64,000 bases of DNA from Clostridia bacterium (GCA_910575405.1 CAJTER010000001.1:1-64000), one strand, 5' to 3'. Positions 9,888 through 19,400 are shown, numbered from the stretch's first letter. Translations and numbers: made by a program. The notes: generated by a model from the sequence alone, not told the origin.

Positions 9888-11213
9888 ATGAAAAAAGTGA
9901 AAGATATTATGAAGGAGCGTTCCTTTGCCAGGAGCAGCCTTTTTATTGTCTTCAATGCGTTTCTGTTATATGTGCTCTATTTTCTGATTAAAAATTTCAA
10001 TCACGTGGCCACGAGCCTCGGGCATGGGCTGAGTTCGCTGCTCTCCGCCTTTTCGCCTCTGTTCATCGGGCTGGTCATCGCCTACCTGTTGAACCCGCTG
10101 GTTACGATTATCGACAGACGGCTGATGCAGAAGGTCTTTTTCCGCCTGCCGGAGGATCCCATAAAGGCAGAAAGGAGAAGGAATCTGAGCCGTTTTATCA
10201 GCGTGCTTCTGACCTTTATTATCGTTCTGGCCGCCATTGCCGCCATTGTTTACGGCTTTGCGGTTATGATCCTGGGGCAGTTCGTGTTTGCTGATTTTTC
10301 ATCAATGTGGAGCAGTGTTCTTGAGAATTTTATGAAATATGAGGTAGATCTGAAGTTGTGGGTTTCCCATAATCTTCCCGAGGGCTTTCTTTCGGACAAG
10401 ATGATGGAAGCCGCCAATTCCATTATTACCTGGCTTTCGGAAAACTTCAGCGCGATGAATGCGGTTTCCGCTGTAACAGGGGCTGTGGGAAGTGTGATCA
10501 ATATTGCAATCGGCGCCATTGTCAGCATTTATCTCATGAAGGACAAGGATTTTTTCCTCGGCCTTTGGCGTAAGTTTCTTCATCTGGTGCTGCCGCAGAG
10601 GGCAAATTCGCTTGTTACAGAGACCCTCAGCGAGGTCAACGGGGTTTTGTCCCAGTTTGTACGGGGCGCGCTGCTGGACGCGGTTTTGGTGGCTATCCTC
10701 TCCTCCATCGGTCTTTCGATTATCGGTCTTGACTTTGCCGTGTTTATCGGGGTCTTTGCCGGTATTGCCAATGTGATTCCTTATTTTGGACCGCTGCTTG
10801 GAATGATCCCGGCCTTTATTATTGGCTGGTTGACCGAAGATCTGACGCATGGGATTATCGCGGTTATTGTGCTGGTTATTGTTCAGCAGATCGATTCGAA
10901 TTTGATTTATCCGAAGGTCGTTGGCTCTTCTACAGGGCTTCATCCGCTGCTGGTGCTGCTGGCGGTCAGTGTATTCGGCTCTTACGGCGGGATCGCAGGC
11001 ATGATTCTGGCCGTACCTCTTGCCGGGATTCTGCAGGTCTTTGTGCTCAAGTGGGCATACCGCAAGGAACGGAAGCTGTCTCCTGCAGGGAAGGCGGGAA
11101 GCGGCGGAACATCCGGAGGTGATGGAAATAGCGAAAGTGCCGAAAGCTCTGCGCCGGGACAGGCAGAGAGCCTGCGGCAGGAGGAAGCAGCGGAAGACGC
11201 AAGCAGGAAATAA
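9888..11213 (+). CDS. AI-2E family transporter (PerM/YtvI type)
   Basis: Membrane protein of 441 residues of the AI-2E transporter superfamily, which includes autoinducer exporters, YtvI/YueF-like proteins and Na+/H+ exchangers. Hydrophobic segments appear near residues 13-35 and 50-70, then around 105-130, 190-215 and several in 245-375. Typical family stretches include IGVFAGIANVIPYFGPLLG near residue 290. The last 50 residues form a low-complexity Gly/Ser/Glu cytosolic tail, longer than usual. The gene stands alone, divergent from the U32 gene and convergent with the ANTAR gene. The substrate cannot be told from sequence. Confidence 0.88.
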   Translation: MKKVKDIMKERSFARSSLFIVFNAFLLYVLYFLIKNFNHVATSLGHGLSSLLSAFSPLFIGLVIAYLLNPLVTIIDRRLMQKVFFRLPEDPIKAERRRNLSRFISVLLTFIIVLAAIAAIVYGFAVMILGQFVFADFSSMWSSVLENFMKYEVDLKLWVSHNLPEGFLSDKMMEAANSIITWLSENFSAMNAVSAVTGAVGSVINIAIGAIVSIYLMKDKDFFLGLWRKFLHLVLPQRANSLVTETLSEVNGVLSQFVRGALLDAVLVAILSSIGLSIIGLDFAVFIGVFAGIANVIPYFGPLLGMIPAFIIGWLTEDLTHGIIAVIVLVIVQQIDSNLIYPKVVGSSTGLHPLLVLLAVSVFGSYGGIAGMILAVPLAGILQVFVLKWAYRKERKLSPAGKAGSGGTSGGDGNSESAESSAPGQAESLRQEEAAEDASRK

Positions 11214-11234
11214 AGGCAGATAGCTGTTGTTTTT

Positions 11235-11819
11235 TCAGGACAGATTTTTGATAATGGCCTGAGCCGCGTTTTTTTTTGATATGCAGGCATTCATTGCCTG
11301 CTTTTCTATATAATGATGAGCCTCTTCCTCGCTGAGGTTTTTCTGGCTGATGAGGAGCCATTTTGCCTTGTTTACAATGCGAATCTCCTCCATTTTGTTC
11401 TCAATGGACAGGTTCCTTTTTTCAAAGCTGCGGCAGCGCTCCCTTGCACTTGTCAGCCATCTGAGGGCCTGTATCAGAACGGTCTTTGCCGTAGGCTTTG
11501 GCAGCAGGAACACGCCATATGGCGCTGCCTTCTCATAGACAGCATCGTGGATTTCGTTTTTTACAAGGAGCAGCACTACTGCCTGCCCGGACAGGCTGGT
11601 GTCAATAGCAAGGTGAACTCCTGCGCTGTCGGGCAAAGGTGAATTAATGAGGACAAAGTCAAAGGCACGCTCAGCCAGAGCCCGTTTGGCAGCGCTGATA
11701 CTGGCAGTGTGCTGAACCGGATGATAGGCCGCCTCAGGAAGCAGGGGCGCCAGAGCCGAGTTAAAGCTTTGCGCCGCCGATACTACAAGCACACTGTAGA
11801 CTCGTTTTCTCAGACCCAT
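11235..11819 (-). CDS. ANTAR-domain RNA-binding antiterminator with degenerate receiver (NitR-like)
   Basis: A 194-residue protein with an N-terminal receiver-like domain and a C-terminal ANTAR domain (NKAKWLLISQKNLSEEEAHHY near residues 150-170). ANTAR proteins bind paired hexaloop hairpins in nascent RNA and prevent termination. The receiver lacks both landmarks of phosphorylation: the acidic pocket after the first strand is replaced (VLVVSAAQ), and the phospho-acceptor position reads FVLINSPLPD, with Asn where Asp is expected. The lysine of the LPKP motif is kept. Start ATG 11819 has GGGGAGGTGG upstream; the frame's earlier possible start is inside the glnA end. The gene follows glnA by 40 bases, as nitR follows glnA in Clostridium saccharobutylicum, which suggests control of nitrogen genes. 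Confidence 0.85.
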   Translation of the reverse strand: MGLRKRVYSVLVVSAAQSFNSALAPLLPEAAYHPVQHTASISAAKRALAERAFDFVLINSPLPDSAGVHLAIDTSLSGQAVVLLLVKNEIHDAVYEKAAPYGVFLLPKPTAKTVLIQALRWLTSARERCRSFEKRNLSIENKMEEIRIVNKAKWLLISQKNLSEEEAHHYIEKQAMNACISKKNAAQAIIKNLS

Positions 11820-11859
11820 ATTTCCACCTCCCCTTTTTTCTGTTCCTCTGCTACTTTTT

Positions 11860-13071
11860 TCAGCTCCCGCAGTAAATCTCCAAAACTGCGCCCGGAATCC
11901 ACTTTTTAATAAAATCACTGCCCGCCGCAATGCCGCACGCTGCTCTCAGGCTCATGGGCAGCTGCCGGAAGCGGGCCAATTCCCCTGCCGAAGCCCTATA
12001 AAGATTAAAATCCGCTGCAGGGGGCAGTTGTTTTTGTTTTTGAATGCCTTCTATACCCGCATAAATCATCAATGCAAAAGCAAGATAGGGATTGGCCGCC
12101 GGATCTGGCGAACGGAATTCCGCTCTCCTGTATTCCCCTGATGCGGCTGGGATTCGCACAAGCTGGGAGCGGTTTTCGCTGGACCAGGAAACATAGCCCG
12201 GCGCCTTATTTCTACCAAACCGTTCATAGGAGCTCTCCTGCGGATTTAAAAAGGCAGTCATTTCTTCTGCTTTGTCCAGGATACCTGCAATCATATGATT
12301 CAAATAATCGGTTCCATCCTCAGCTCTGACTGACATGTTGATATGAAACCCACTCCCCGGCTCTCCCGGCAGAGGCTTGGGGCTGAAATCTGCGCAAAGC
12401 CCGTTTCTATGGGCCACAGTCTTTACAATGGTCTGAAAGGTCATGACGTGATCGGCTGCTGTAATGGGATCCGAATAGCGAAAGTCGATCTCATTTTGCC
12501 CCGGCCCTTCCTCATGGTGGGCCCGCTCCGGTCTCATGCCCATCTGATCCAGCGTGATACAGATTTCCCTGCGGATATTTTCCCCCTTGTCCTCTGGCGC
12601 TGCATCCATATAGCCTGCGCAATCGTAAGGCTGCTTTGTTGGCTCGCCGTTTTCATCCAGCTTGAAGAGATAAAACTCCTGCTCCGCGCCAAAGGCAAAG
12701 CTGAGGCCCGCTTCCTTGCCCCGGCGGACCGCCTGCTTTAAAAGGCTCCTGGTATCACATGAAAAGGGAGCGCCTCCTGGCCGGGAAATATCGCAGAACA
12801 TGTGGACTATGCTGCCGTGTTCCGGTCTCCAGGGGAGCATCATCAGCGTATCCGCATCCGGGTTCAGCAGCAAATCCGAATGGAGCTCTTCCCCAAATCC
12901 CGCAATAGCCGAGGCATCTATGGCAATCCCGTGTTCAAAGGCCCGAGGCAGCTCCTCCGGCATAATCGTGATATTCTTTTGTTTTCCAAATACATCGCAG
13001 AATGCAAGGCGGATAAATGTCACATCCTCCTCTTTTACATACTGCATGACTTCCTGTCTGGAATACTTCAT
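11860..13071 (-). CDS. glnA: glutamine synthetase, type I (short form)
   Basis: Cytosolic enzyme of 403 residues forming glutamine from glutamate, ammonia and ATP. The ATP/metal motifs of the GS fold are present: FGAEQEFYLF near residue 130, GQNEIDFRYSDP, GSGFHINMS near 245 and NRSQLVRIP near 310. It is about 40 residues shorter than the usual 440-470 of GSI, with a trimmed C-terminus. ATG has AGGTG upstream. A good promoter lies about 100 bases upstream. It is transcribed with the ANTAR gene. A second, type III synthetase is divergently placed next to it. I am sure of the family; a catalytic role is likely but a glutamine-synthetase-like enzyme with another amine substrate is not excluded. 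Confidence 0.88.
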   Translation of the reverse strand: MKYSRQEVMQYVKEEDVTFIRLAFCDVFGKQKNITIMPEELPRAFEHGIAIDASAIAGFGEELHSDLLLNPDADTLMMLPWRPEHGSIVHMFCDISRPGGAPFSCDTRSLLKQAVRRGKEAGLSFAFGAEQEFYLFKLDENGEPTKQPYDCAGYMDAAPEDKGENIRREICITLDQMGMRPERAHHEEGPGQNEIDFRYSDPITAADHVMTFQTIVKTVAHRNGLCADFSPKPLPGEPGSGFHINMSVRAEDGTDYLNHMIAGILDKAEEMTAFLNPQESSYERFGRNKAPGYVSWSSENRSQLVRIPAASGEYRRAEFRSPDPAANPYLAFALMIYAGIEGIQKQKQLPPAADFNLYRASAGELARFRQLPMSLRAACGIAAGSDFIKKWIPGAVLEIYCGS

Positions 13072-13173
13072 AACCGCACCTGCTTTCTCCGCTATATCCG
13101 CTATAGATGGTATTTTTCACGTTCTGTCTGCCCGTTTCTTTTCCTGTCATACAAAATTCTGAATTTTATCCCT

Positions 13174-13202
13174 ATTATACTTTTTTGTCAGCAAAAATGC
13201 AA
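13174..13202 (-). promoter_or_regulatory. sigma-A promoter of glnA-ANTAR operon
   Basis: TTGCAT (13202-13197) and perfect TATAAT (13179-13174) with a 17-base spacer. Transcription should start near 13167 and leaves a leader of about 95 bases before glnA. Confidence 0.85.
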
Positions 13203-13265
13203 ACGTAATTTTTGTATTCTCTTTTTCATCAGCATGTTTTGCCGGCATTTGGCCGGAATTTTTTC

Positions 13266-13294
13266 TTGACAGGCGGCGGAAAGGTCTGTATACT
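13266..13294 (+). promoter_or_regulatory. sigma-A promoter of the type III glutamine synthetase
   Basis: Perfect TTGACA (13266-13271) and TATACT (13289-13294), spacer 17. The start point should be near 13301, immediately before the leader hairpins. Confidence 0.9.
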
Positions 13295-13305
13295 TTAGTG
13301 CATAT

Positions 13306-13352
13306 TGGCAAAGGCGCCGCGAGTAAAAAGGGGACTCGCAGCGCCTTTTTTT
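13306..13352 (+). promoter_or_regulatory. transcription attenuator in glnN leader with a candidate ANTAR hexaloop
   Basis: Between promoter and gene lies a terminator: arms 13311-13324 and 13334-13347 (14 bases, one C/A mismatch) followed by seven T (13346-13352). Overlapping its 5' arm is a small alternative hairpin, TGGC-AAAGGC-GCCG (13306-13319), with a six-base loop having A at position 1 and G at position 4, the loop rule known for ANTAR targets. The two structures cannot form together. Only one such hexaloop was found, whereas known ANTAR targets have two. That the neighbouring ANTAR protein acts here is inference. Confidence 0.7.
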
Positions 13353-13413
13353 CGTTGAAATGTATTCTGCGGCTGTTTCTGATGTCCGCCGGATGCCAAA
13401 GGAGGTATGTGAT

Positions 13414-15501
13414 ATGAATAAAATTTCAGGGATTTTCGGGAAACGGGTATTCAACGACCGGGTCATGAAGGAAAAGCTGCCCAAAGACGCCTACGATGCC
13501 CTGCACCAGCATATAGAATCTGGGACAGAGCTTGAAAATTCCACTGCAAATGTCATTGCGTCCGCCATGAAGGACTGGGCCCTTGAAAACGGCGCAACCC
13601 ATTTTACCCACTGGTTCCAGCCTATGACCGGTGTGACAGCGGAAAAGCATGACAGCTTTATGTCCCCGGATCAGGGCGGTGGAATTCTCATGAATTTTTC
13701 GGGAAAAGAGCTGATTAAGGGGGAGCCTGACGCTTCCAGCTTCCCATCCGGCGGTATTCGGGCAACCTTTGAAGCCAGAGGCTATACGGCTTGGGATCCC
13801 AGCTCCTACGTTTTCATCAAGGGCAACACCCTGTGCATTCCCACTGTATTTTGCTCCTATGGCGGGGAAGCTCTAGACAAAAAGACGCCGCTGCTCCTTT
13901 CCATGGAAGCCATCAGCAAGCAGGCGTCAAGACTCCTTGCTCTCCTCGGCGCTCCGGTTTCCAAAGTCATTACAACCGTTGGGCCAGAGCAGGAATATTT
14001 TCTGATTCCAAGGGAGCTTTATGATATGCGCAAGGATCTGCGGCTCTGCGGACGGACGCTCCTGGGGGCCAGGCCGCCTAAGACTCAGGAGCTGGATGAT
14101 CATTACTTTGGAGCAATCAAGACTACGGTATCCGAATATATGGAGGATCTCAACCAGGAGCTCTGGCAGCTGGGCGTTCTGGCCAGTACGGAGCACAACG
14201 AAGTGGCCCCTTCTCAGCATGAGCTGGCGCCGATTTTCAGCACTGCGAATCTGGCAGCTGACCACAATCAGCTGACCATGGAAATGATGAAAAAGGTGGC
14301 AGAACGACACGGGCTTGTCTGTCTCCTCCATGAAAAGCCCTTTGCGGGAATTAACGGAAGCGGCAAGCATATCAACTGGTCTTTGGCAGCGGAAAACGGT
14401 GAGAACCTTTTGAAGCCGGGAAAAAATCCAATCGAAAACACCCGCTTTCTCCTGTTTCTCTGCGCAGTCCTGAAAGCAGTTGACGATTATCAGGATCTGC
14501 TGCGTATTTCCATTGCCAGTGCCAGCAATGACCACAGACTGGGAGGAAACGAGGCTCCTCCTGCTATTATCTCCATTTTTGTGGGAGAGGATCTGCTGGA
14601 AGTTCTGGAAGCCATCGCCCAGGGAAAGACCTGCGTTCCGCCAAAAGCCCGCATGATGGATATGAAGGCCTCCGTCCTGCCTGATATCAAAAAAGATGCC
14701 ACGGATCGGAACAGGACTTCTCCCTTTGCCTTTACCGGCAGCCGCTTTGAATTCCGCATGGCAGGCTCTCTGACCTCTGTATCCTGCCCGGTCTATATGC
14801 TCAATACCATTGTTGCCGAATCTCTGCGCCAGTTCGCGGATGCTCTGGAAAAGGCGGAACATACGGAGAAGGCTGCGCGGGATCTCATCCGCAGCACGTA
14901 TCTTTCCCACAAGCGGATCGTTTTTAACGGCAACAACTATTCTGAGGAATGGGTCAGCGAAGCAGAAAGGAGAGGACTTCTCAATCTGAAAACTACAGCA
15001 GATGCCCTGGCTCATTTTACGGCGGATAAAAATTTGAAGCTGTTTGAAACTCATAAAATCTTCACGGAAACGGAAGTGCAGGCGCGGCAGACGATTTTTT
15101 ATGAGGAATACTGCAATACTATTAAAATCGAGGCCTTGACTCTGCTGGATATTGTAAATCAGGATGTAATACCGGCGGTTTGCAAGTATACCAGGGCGCT
15201 GGCAGAGACCATTGCCGCGAAAAAAGCCGCCTCCGGCGGACAGCTTGCCTGCAGGGCTGAGTCTCTGGATATGGCGAAGCTCTCTGCGCGGACAGACTGC
15301 TTGTATGATAAAACCCTGGAATTAAAGCAGGCCATAGACGATACGGAAACTATGACCATGAACCGGAATGCCGCCGAATATTTCTGCCGCAAAATTATCC
15401 CTCTCATGGAACAGATACGGGAGCTGGCCGATGAGCTGGAAGCCGGTACTGCATCGGAATACTGGCCCATGCCTTCCTATCAGCAGCTGCTGTTTACATA
15501 A
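13414..15501 (+). CDS. glnN: glutamine synthetase, type III
   Basis: A 695-residue cytosolic enzyme making glutamine from glutamate and ammonia; GSIII forms large dodecamers and is common in Clostridia and Bacteroidetes. The N-terminal GSIII part ([16 protein letters not shown]) precedes the catalytic domain with GPEQEYFLI near residue 200 and [11 protein letters not shown] near 330. Length is standard for GSIII. ATG 13414 follows AAAGGAGGT by eight bases; an upstream in-frame ATG at 13360 lacks a ribosome site and lies just after the leader terminator. The gene is monocistronic, with an attenuated leader and a strong terminator behind it. Confidence 0.95.
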   Translation: MNKISGIFGKRVFNDRVMKEKLPKDAYDALHQHIESGTELENSTANVIASAMKDWALENGATHFTHWFQPMTGVTAEKHDSFMSPDQGGGILMNFSGKELIKGEPDASSFPSGGIRATFEARGYTAWDPSSYVFIKGNTLCIPTVFCSYGGEALDKKTPLLLSMEAISKQASRLLALLGAPVSKVITTVGPEQEYFLIPRELYDMRKDLRLCGRTLLGARPPKTQELDDHYFGAIKTTVSEYMEDLNQELWQLGVLASTEHNEVAPSQHELAPIFSTANLAADHNQLTMEMMKKVAERHGLVCLLHEKPFAGINGSGKHINWSLAAENGENLLKPGKNPIENTRFLLFLCAVLKAVDDYQDLLRISIASASNDHRLGGNEAPPAIISIFVGEDLLEVLEAIAQGKTCVPPKARMMDMKASVLPDIKKDATDRNRTSPFAFTGSRFEFRMAGSLTSVSCPVYMLNTIVAESLRQFADALEKAEHTEKAARDLIRSTYLSHKRIVFNGNNYSEEWVSEAERRGLLNLKTTADALAHFTADKNLKLFETHKIFTETEVQARQTIFYEEYCNTIKIEALTLLDIVNQDVIPAVCKYTRALAETIAAKKAASGGQLACRAESLDMAKLSARTDCLYDKTLELKQAIDDTETMTMNRNAAEYFCRKIIPLMEQIRELADELEAGTASEYWPMPSYQQLLFT

Positions 15502-15523
15502 TCCGGAGGAACACCAGCATAAT

Positions 15524-15565
15524 AAAAGCGGAATACTGAATGCATCTTTCTCAGTTTCCGCTTTT
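15524..15565. terminator. bidirectional terminator between glnN and asnB
   Basis: Arms AAAAGCGGAATACTGA (15524-15539) and TCAGTTTCCGCTTTT (15551-15565) pair with a single bulged base. T runs flank it on both strands, so it can end both convergent genes. Confidence 0.85.
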
Positions 15566-15591
15566 TCTGTTTCTCCTTTTATCGTCCGTTC

Positions 15592-17178
15592 CTACATGCC
15601 GCTGGCTCCGTAGTTTGAAAGAACCCTGGCACTGGGATCATCCACATCGCATCCTTCCCACTCCCTGTTCGGCATCCAGAAACCGGCAATCATACCTGCC
15701 TGGCCCGGATAAAACTTTTCGAAAATTTCCCTGTAAAGGAGGGACTCCTTTGTAAAGGGTTTACTGTGGTAAGCGTATTTCTCACATCTTTCCGCAAATT
15801 CCTCGTCCCTGTAGATGTCTTCCGCATATGCTTTCAGATCCTCCACCAGAGAGTGTCCCACCGCATCGCTGAAGGCAGCTTTTTCACGATAGAGGATATG
15901 ATCCGGCAGATAATCGCCTTCAAATGCTTTTCTCAGGAGATATTTTCCCTTTCCATAGGTGTTCATTTTTTTCTCCGGGTCAATGGACATGACATAGCGG
16001 ACAAATTCCAGATCGCCAAAGGGCACTCTTGCTTCCAGAGAGTTGGCGCTGATGCACCGATCTGCCCGCAGCACATCGTACATATAAAGCTCTTTCACCC
16101 GTTTGACGGATTCTGCCTGAAAGGCTTCCGGGGAGGGCGCGAAGTCCGTATATTTGTACCCAAAGAGTTCGTCGGAAATTTCCCCGGTAAGGAGAACTCG
16201 GATATCCGTTTTCTCGTGGATGGCTTTGCATATCAGATACATGCCCATGCTGGCCCGGATGGTGGTGATATCATAAGTTCCCAGCAGGTGGATAACCTCC
16301 TCCAGTGCGCTGATCACGTCCTCCGTTGTTATAAAGATCTCCGTGTGGGCGCTGCCGATATAATCTGCAGTTTCCCTGGCATATTTCAAATCAATGGCGT
16401 CCTTTTCCATTCCTACCGCAAAGGTTCGGATGGGCTTTTCCGGCATCTGCTCCTGGGCTATGGCGCAAACCAGAGAGCTGTCCAGCCCGCCGCTCAGAAG
16501 GAACCCTACCGGCGCATCGGCATCCAGCCTTTTGGCAACTCCGGATATGAGCTTTTCCCGGATCTGGCTGCAGATGATATCCAGGGAGTCGCTGCGGAAT
16601 TGGCCTGTTTTTGTAATATCCATATAGCAGTAAAATTTCCCGTCCTTGTAGTAATGTCCCGGAGGAAACGGCCGGATCTCCTTTACCAGACCCGACAGGT
16701 TTCTCGCTTCACTGGCAAAGAAAATGCCTCCTGACTGGGAATAGCCGAAGAACAGGGGTCTGATTCCGATAGGATCTCTCGCTGCCAGAAACTCGCCTGT
16801 CTCTCCATCGTAAAGAATCATCGCGAATTCCGCATCCAGCCTGCAAAACATTTCGACGCCATACTCTCTGTACAAAGGCAGTATGATCTCGCAGTCGCTT
16901 TCCGATGCAAACTCATAGCCCTTTTCTTCAAGCTCCTTTTTCAGGGAGCGGAACCCGTAAAGCTCTCCGTTGCATACAGCATAGCTTTCTCCCAATTGGA
17001 AGGGCTGCATGCCCGTTTCCGCAAGTCCCATAATGGACAATCTGTGAAAGGCCATAATTCCGGATTTTGTTTCGATGATCCTGGATAAGTCCGGTCCTCG
17101 TGAAACGGTCTCTTCAAATCCCTTGGCAAAATCCTTTAACTGTAAATCCTTTCCCGCATAACTCATAATCGAACACAT
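15592..17178 (-). CDS. asnB: asparagine synthetase (glutamine-hydrolysing)
   Basis: A 528-residue two-domain enzyme. The N-terminal class II glutaminase domain starts with the nucleophile Cys2 (MCSIMSY) and has RLSIMG, NGELYG and the ESDCEI stretch. The C-terminal synthetase domain carries the PP-loop LLSGGLDSS near residue 230. It makes asparagine from aspartate with ATP and glutamine nitrogen. ATG follows GGAGGTAGCC. A long T-box leader with an AAC (Asn) specifier precedes it, which independently supports the product. Confidence 0.96.
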   Translation of the reverse strand: MCSIMSYAGKDLQLKDFAKGFEETVSRGPDLSRIIETKSGIMAFHRLSIMGLAETGMQPFQLGESYAVCNGELYGFRSLKKELEEKGYEFASESDCEIILPLYREYGVEMFCRLDAEFAMILYDGETGEFLAARDPIGIRPLFFGYSQSGGIFFASEARNLSGLVKEIRPFPPGHYYKDGKFYCYMDITKTGQFRSDSLDIICSQIREKLISGVAKRLDADAPVGFLLSGGLDSSLVCAIAQEQMPEKPIRTFAVGMEKDAIDLKYARETADYIGSAHTEIFITTEDVISALEEVIHLLGTYDITTIRASMGMYLICKAIHEKTDIRVLLTGEISDELFGYKYTDFAPSPEAFQAESVKRVKELYMYDVLRADRCISANSLEARVPFGDLEFVRYVMSIDPEKKMNTYGKGKYLLRKAFEGDYLPDHILYREKAAFSDAVGHSLVEDLKAYAEDIYRDEEFAERCEKYAYHSKPFTKESLLYREIFEKFYPGQAGMIAGFWMPNREWEGCDVDDPSARVLSNYGASGM

Positions 17179-17213
17179 ATGGCTACCTCCTTTTTCCCGC
17201 TCTCGCAGGCTCT

Positions 17214-17555
17214 AAAATCAAAAGTGGCTATTCATCCTTTCAATATAGGACGAATAGCCACAGATCCGCGGTGCCACCTATGTTGGGCCTGCAAAAAGGC
17301 CCCCCTTTTCCAACCTGACAGTTGTATCAGCTGTAACGGGCTGAACCCGGATTCCCTACTTTCTCCCCTTTGCTTCCCATCTGCTCCGGCATTCCTGCCG
17401 TTTTGCCGGAAGGCCCCGGCTGATTTCAGTTCACAGCTCCGAAGTGTTATTCGCCTGAATCCTGCCGCCGGGTTCTCACTGTCTCCGGTTCACTGTGGGT
17501 GGGCGCCCAGGTTACTTGTCTTCATCAATGCCTTTTTGTATTTTGTTTTGTGATG
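17214..17555 (-). promoter_or_regulatory. T-box riboswitch, asparagine specific
   Basis: Minus-strand leader of asnB with all T-box parts. The conserved AGGTGGCACCGCGG is at 17279-17266. The terminator GTGGCTATTCGTCC/GGATGAATAGCCAC (17261-17248 and 17237-17224) is followed by TTTTGATTTT. Stem I contains AGTA near its 5' side and the specifier segment GAATAACACTTCGGAGC, with codon AAC at 17448-17446. Uncharged tRNA-Asn should bind and allow read-through into asnB. Confidence 0.94.
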
Positions 17556-17560
17556 GGCTT

Positions 17561-17589
17561 ATGATAAACCCTTTTTTGTGTTCTGTCAA
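17561..17589 (-). promoter_or_regulatory. promoter of the asnB T-box transcript
   Basis: TTGACA (17589-17584) and TATCAT (17566-17561) with a 17-base spacer on the minus strand; the start near 17555 opens the T-box leader. Confidence 0.88.
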
Positions 17590-17647
17590 CAGTTGTTTTT
17601 ATTTTTTTGTGCTTTCCAAACAATTTTGTAAAATATCAAATAATACA

Positions 17648-17737
17648 TTGACAAATGCTTTGGAGAGAGTTAAATTATATGGATAAAGGCAAAGACGTCT
17701 TTAATGTTTGATACGTTAAAGGGGTCTTTGTCTTTTT
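17648..17737 (+). promoter_or_regulatory. pyrG promoter and leader attenuator
   Basis: TTGACA (17648-17653) with a weak TAAATT-type -10 near 17671 starts a leader of about 100 bases. A strong hairpin follows: AAAGACgtCTTTAATG (17691-17706) pairs with CGTTAAAGggGTCTTT (17714-17729), with a two-by-two internal loop, then GTCTTTTTG. This is a terminator ahead of pyrG. Known Firmicute pyrG leaders are attenuated by CTP-sensitive reiterative initiation; the usual GGGC start is not evident here, so the mechanism is open. Confidence 0.7.
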
Positions 17738-17783
17738 GATTGATAAAATTCTGCATTGTATACAAATTGTAAAGGAGCATAGA

Positions 17784-19400
17784 ATGGCAAAGTATATATT
17801 TGTAACCGGCGGCGTTGTCTCCGGGCTCGGCAAAGGCATTACTGCCGCGTCCCTGGGAAGGCTGCTGAAGGCCAGAGGCTTTAAGGTGACCGCTCAGAAG
17901 CTGGATCCCTATATCAACGTGGATCCCGGTACCATGAGTCCTTACCAGCACGGGGAGGTGTATGTTACAGAAGACGGGGCGGAAACAGATCTGGATCTGG
18001 GGCATTATGAACGCTTTATTGACGAGGATCTGAATCAGTATTCCAATTTGACTGCCGGGAGGGTATACTGGAATGTCCTCAATAAGGAGCGCCGGGGTGA
18101 ATATCTGGGTTCCACCGTTCAGGTCATTCCCCATATTACAAATGAAATTCGGGATTTTATCTATAGCGTAGGGAAAAAGGCCAGTGCGGATATTGTGATT
18201 ACGGAAATCGGCGGAACCATCGGCGATATTGAATCTCAGCCCTTTATTGAAGCTGCGCGCCAGATTGCCTTGGAAGCAGGCCCGGGCAACAGTCTTTTTA
18301 TTCACGTGACGCTGGTTCCTTTTTTGCGGGGATCGGATGAGCACAAATCAAAGCCTACCCAGCATTCCGTAAAGGAGCTGCGGGGTATGGGCATCAACCC
18401 TTCTGTCATTGTTCTTCGCTGTGATGAACCGCTGGAACCATCCATTTTTGAAAAGGTATCCCTGTTCTGCAATGTCAAGCCGGACTGTGTGATTGAAAAT
18501 CGAACTCTGTCCAATCTTTACGAGGCGCCTCTGATGCTGGAGCAGTCCAACTTTTCCGCAGTCGTCTGCCGGGAGCTGGGTCTGAAGGCCGCTGAACCGG
18601 ATCTGGCCGCCTGGCGGGCTATGGTGGAGCGAATTAAAACGCGTTCTTCTTCGGTAACCATCGGCCTTGTGGGCAAATATGTAGGCCTTCACGATGCGTA
18701 TCTTTCTGTAGCAGAGGCTCTGCGGCATGGGGGATATTCCTGCAATACTCGCGTCCTTATCCAGTGGATCGATTCAGAGGAGCTTGCAGAAGATACAACC
18801 TGTAATAAGCTTTCTGGCCTTGATGGGATTATCATTCCCGGAGGATTTGGCAGCAGAGGCATTGACGGCATGCTTTTGGCGGCGGGTTATGCCCGGAAAA
18901 CAAAGCTGCCGTTCCTCGGGATTTGTCTGGGCATGCAGACGGCGGTTATCGAATATGCCAGAAATGCCGCTGGTATAACGGATGCCAATTCCCGTGAATT
19001 TGATGAGACCTGCGCCCACAAGGTTATCAGCTTTATGCCCGGTCAGAGCGATTCCCTCGATAAGGGCGGAACGCTCCGTCTGGGGGCTTATCCCTGTGTA
19101 ATCAGGGAGGGAACGGTTCTGGAGCGCTGTTACAAAGCGAATCGCATCAGCGAGCGGCACAGACACCGCTATGAGGTAAATAATGACTATCTGCCGGAGC
19201 TGGAAGCAAGCGGCCTGGTCCTCAGCGGCCGTTCTCCTGACCAGCGCCTTGTAGAGGCTGTGGAGCTGGCAGAACACCCATTCTATGTAGGTGTCCAGTA
19301 TCATCCTGAATTTAAGAGCCGCCCGGAACGGCCGCACCCTCTGTTTGAAGGTTTTATTCGCGCAGCATTTGAGCATTCCCAGGGAGGTCAGAAAAAATGA
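17784..19400 (+). CDS. pyrG: CTP synthase
   Basis: Cytosolic enzyme of 538 residues aminating UTP to CTP with glutamine and ATP. The synthetase domain begins with [17 protein letters not shown]; the glutaminase domain has GICLGMQ (nucleophile Cys, near residue 380) and the HPEF catalytic His/Glu near residue 510. ATG 17784 follows AAAGGAG by six bases; an in-frame ATG 48 bases earlier lacks a ribosome site. It overlaps purF by four bases (ATGA), so translation is probably coupled. A leader attenuator precedes it. Confidence 0.97.
   Translation: MAKYIFVTGGVVSGLGKGITAASLGRLLKARGFKVTAQKLDPYINVDPGTMSPYQHGEVYVTEDGAETDLDLGHYERFIDEDLNQYSNLTAGRVYWNVLNKERRGEYLGSTVQVIPHITNEIRDFIYSVGKKASADIVITEIGGTIGDIESQPFIEAARQIALEAGPGNSLFIHVTLVPFLRGSDEHKSKPTQHSVKELRGMGINPSVIVLRCDEPLEPSIFEKVSLFCNVKPDCVIENRTLSNLYEAPLMLEQSNFSAVVCRELGLKAAEPDLAAWRAMVERIKTRSSSVTIGLVGKYVGLHDAYLSVAEALRHGGYSCNTRVLIQWIDSEELAEDTTCNKLSGLDGIIIPGGFGSRGIDGMLLAAGYARKTKLPFLGICLGMQTAVIEYARNAAGITDANSREFDETCAHKVISFMPGQSDSLDKGGTLRLGAYPCVIREGTVLERCYKANRISERHRHRYEVNNDYLPELEASGLVLSGRSPDQRLVEAVELAEHPFYVGVQYHPEFKSRPERPHPLFEGFIRAAFEHSQGGQKK

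Noticed and set aside
13072-13170. Glutamine riboswitch (glnA motif) in the glnA leader
   Set aside because: None of the conserved glnA-motif segments were recognisable, and that class is known mainly from cyanobacteria and marine lineages.
13927-15054. Open frame of 375 codons opposite glnN
   Set aside because: Antisense shadow of the GSIII gene without a ribosome site or protein family character.
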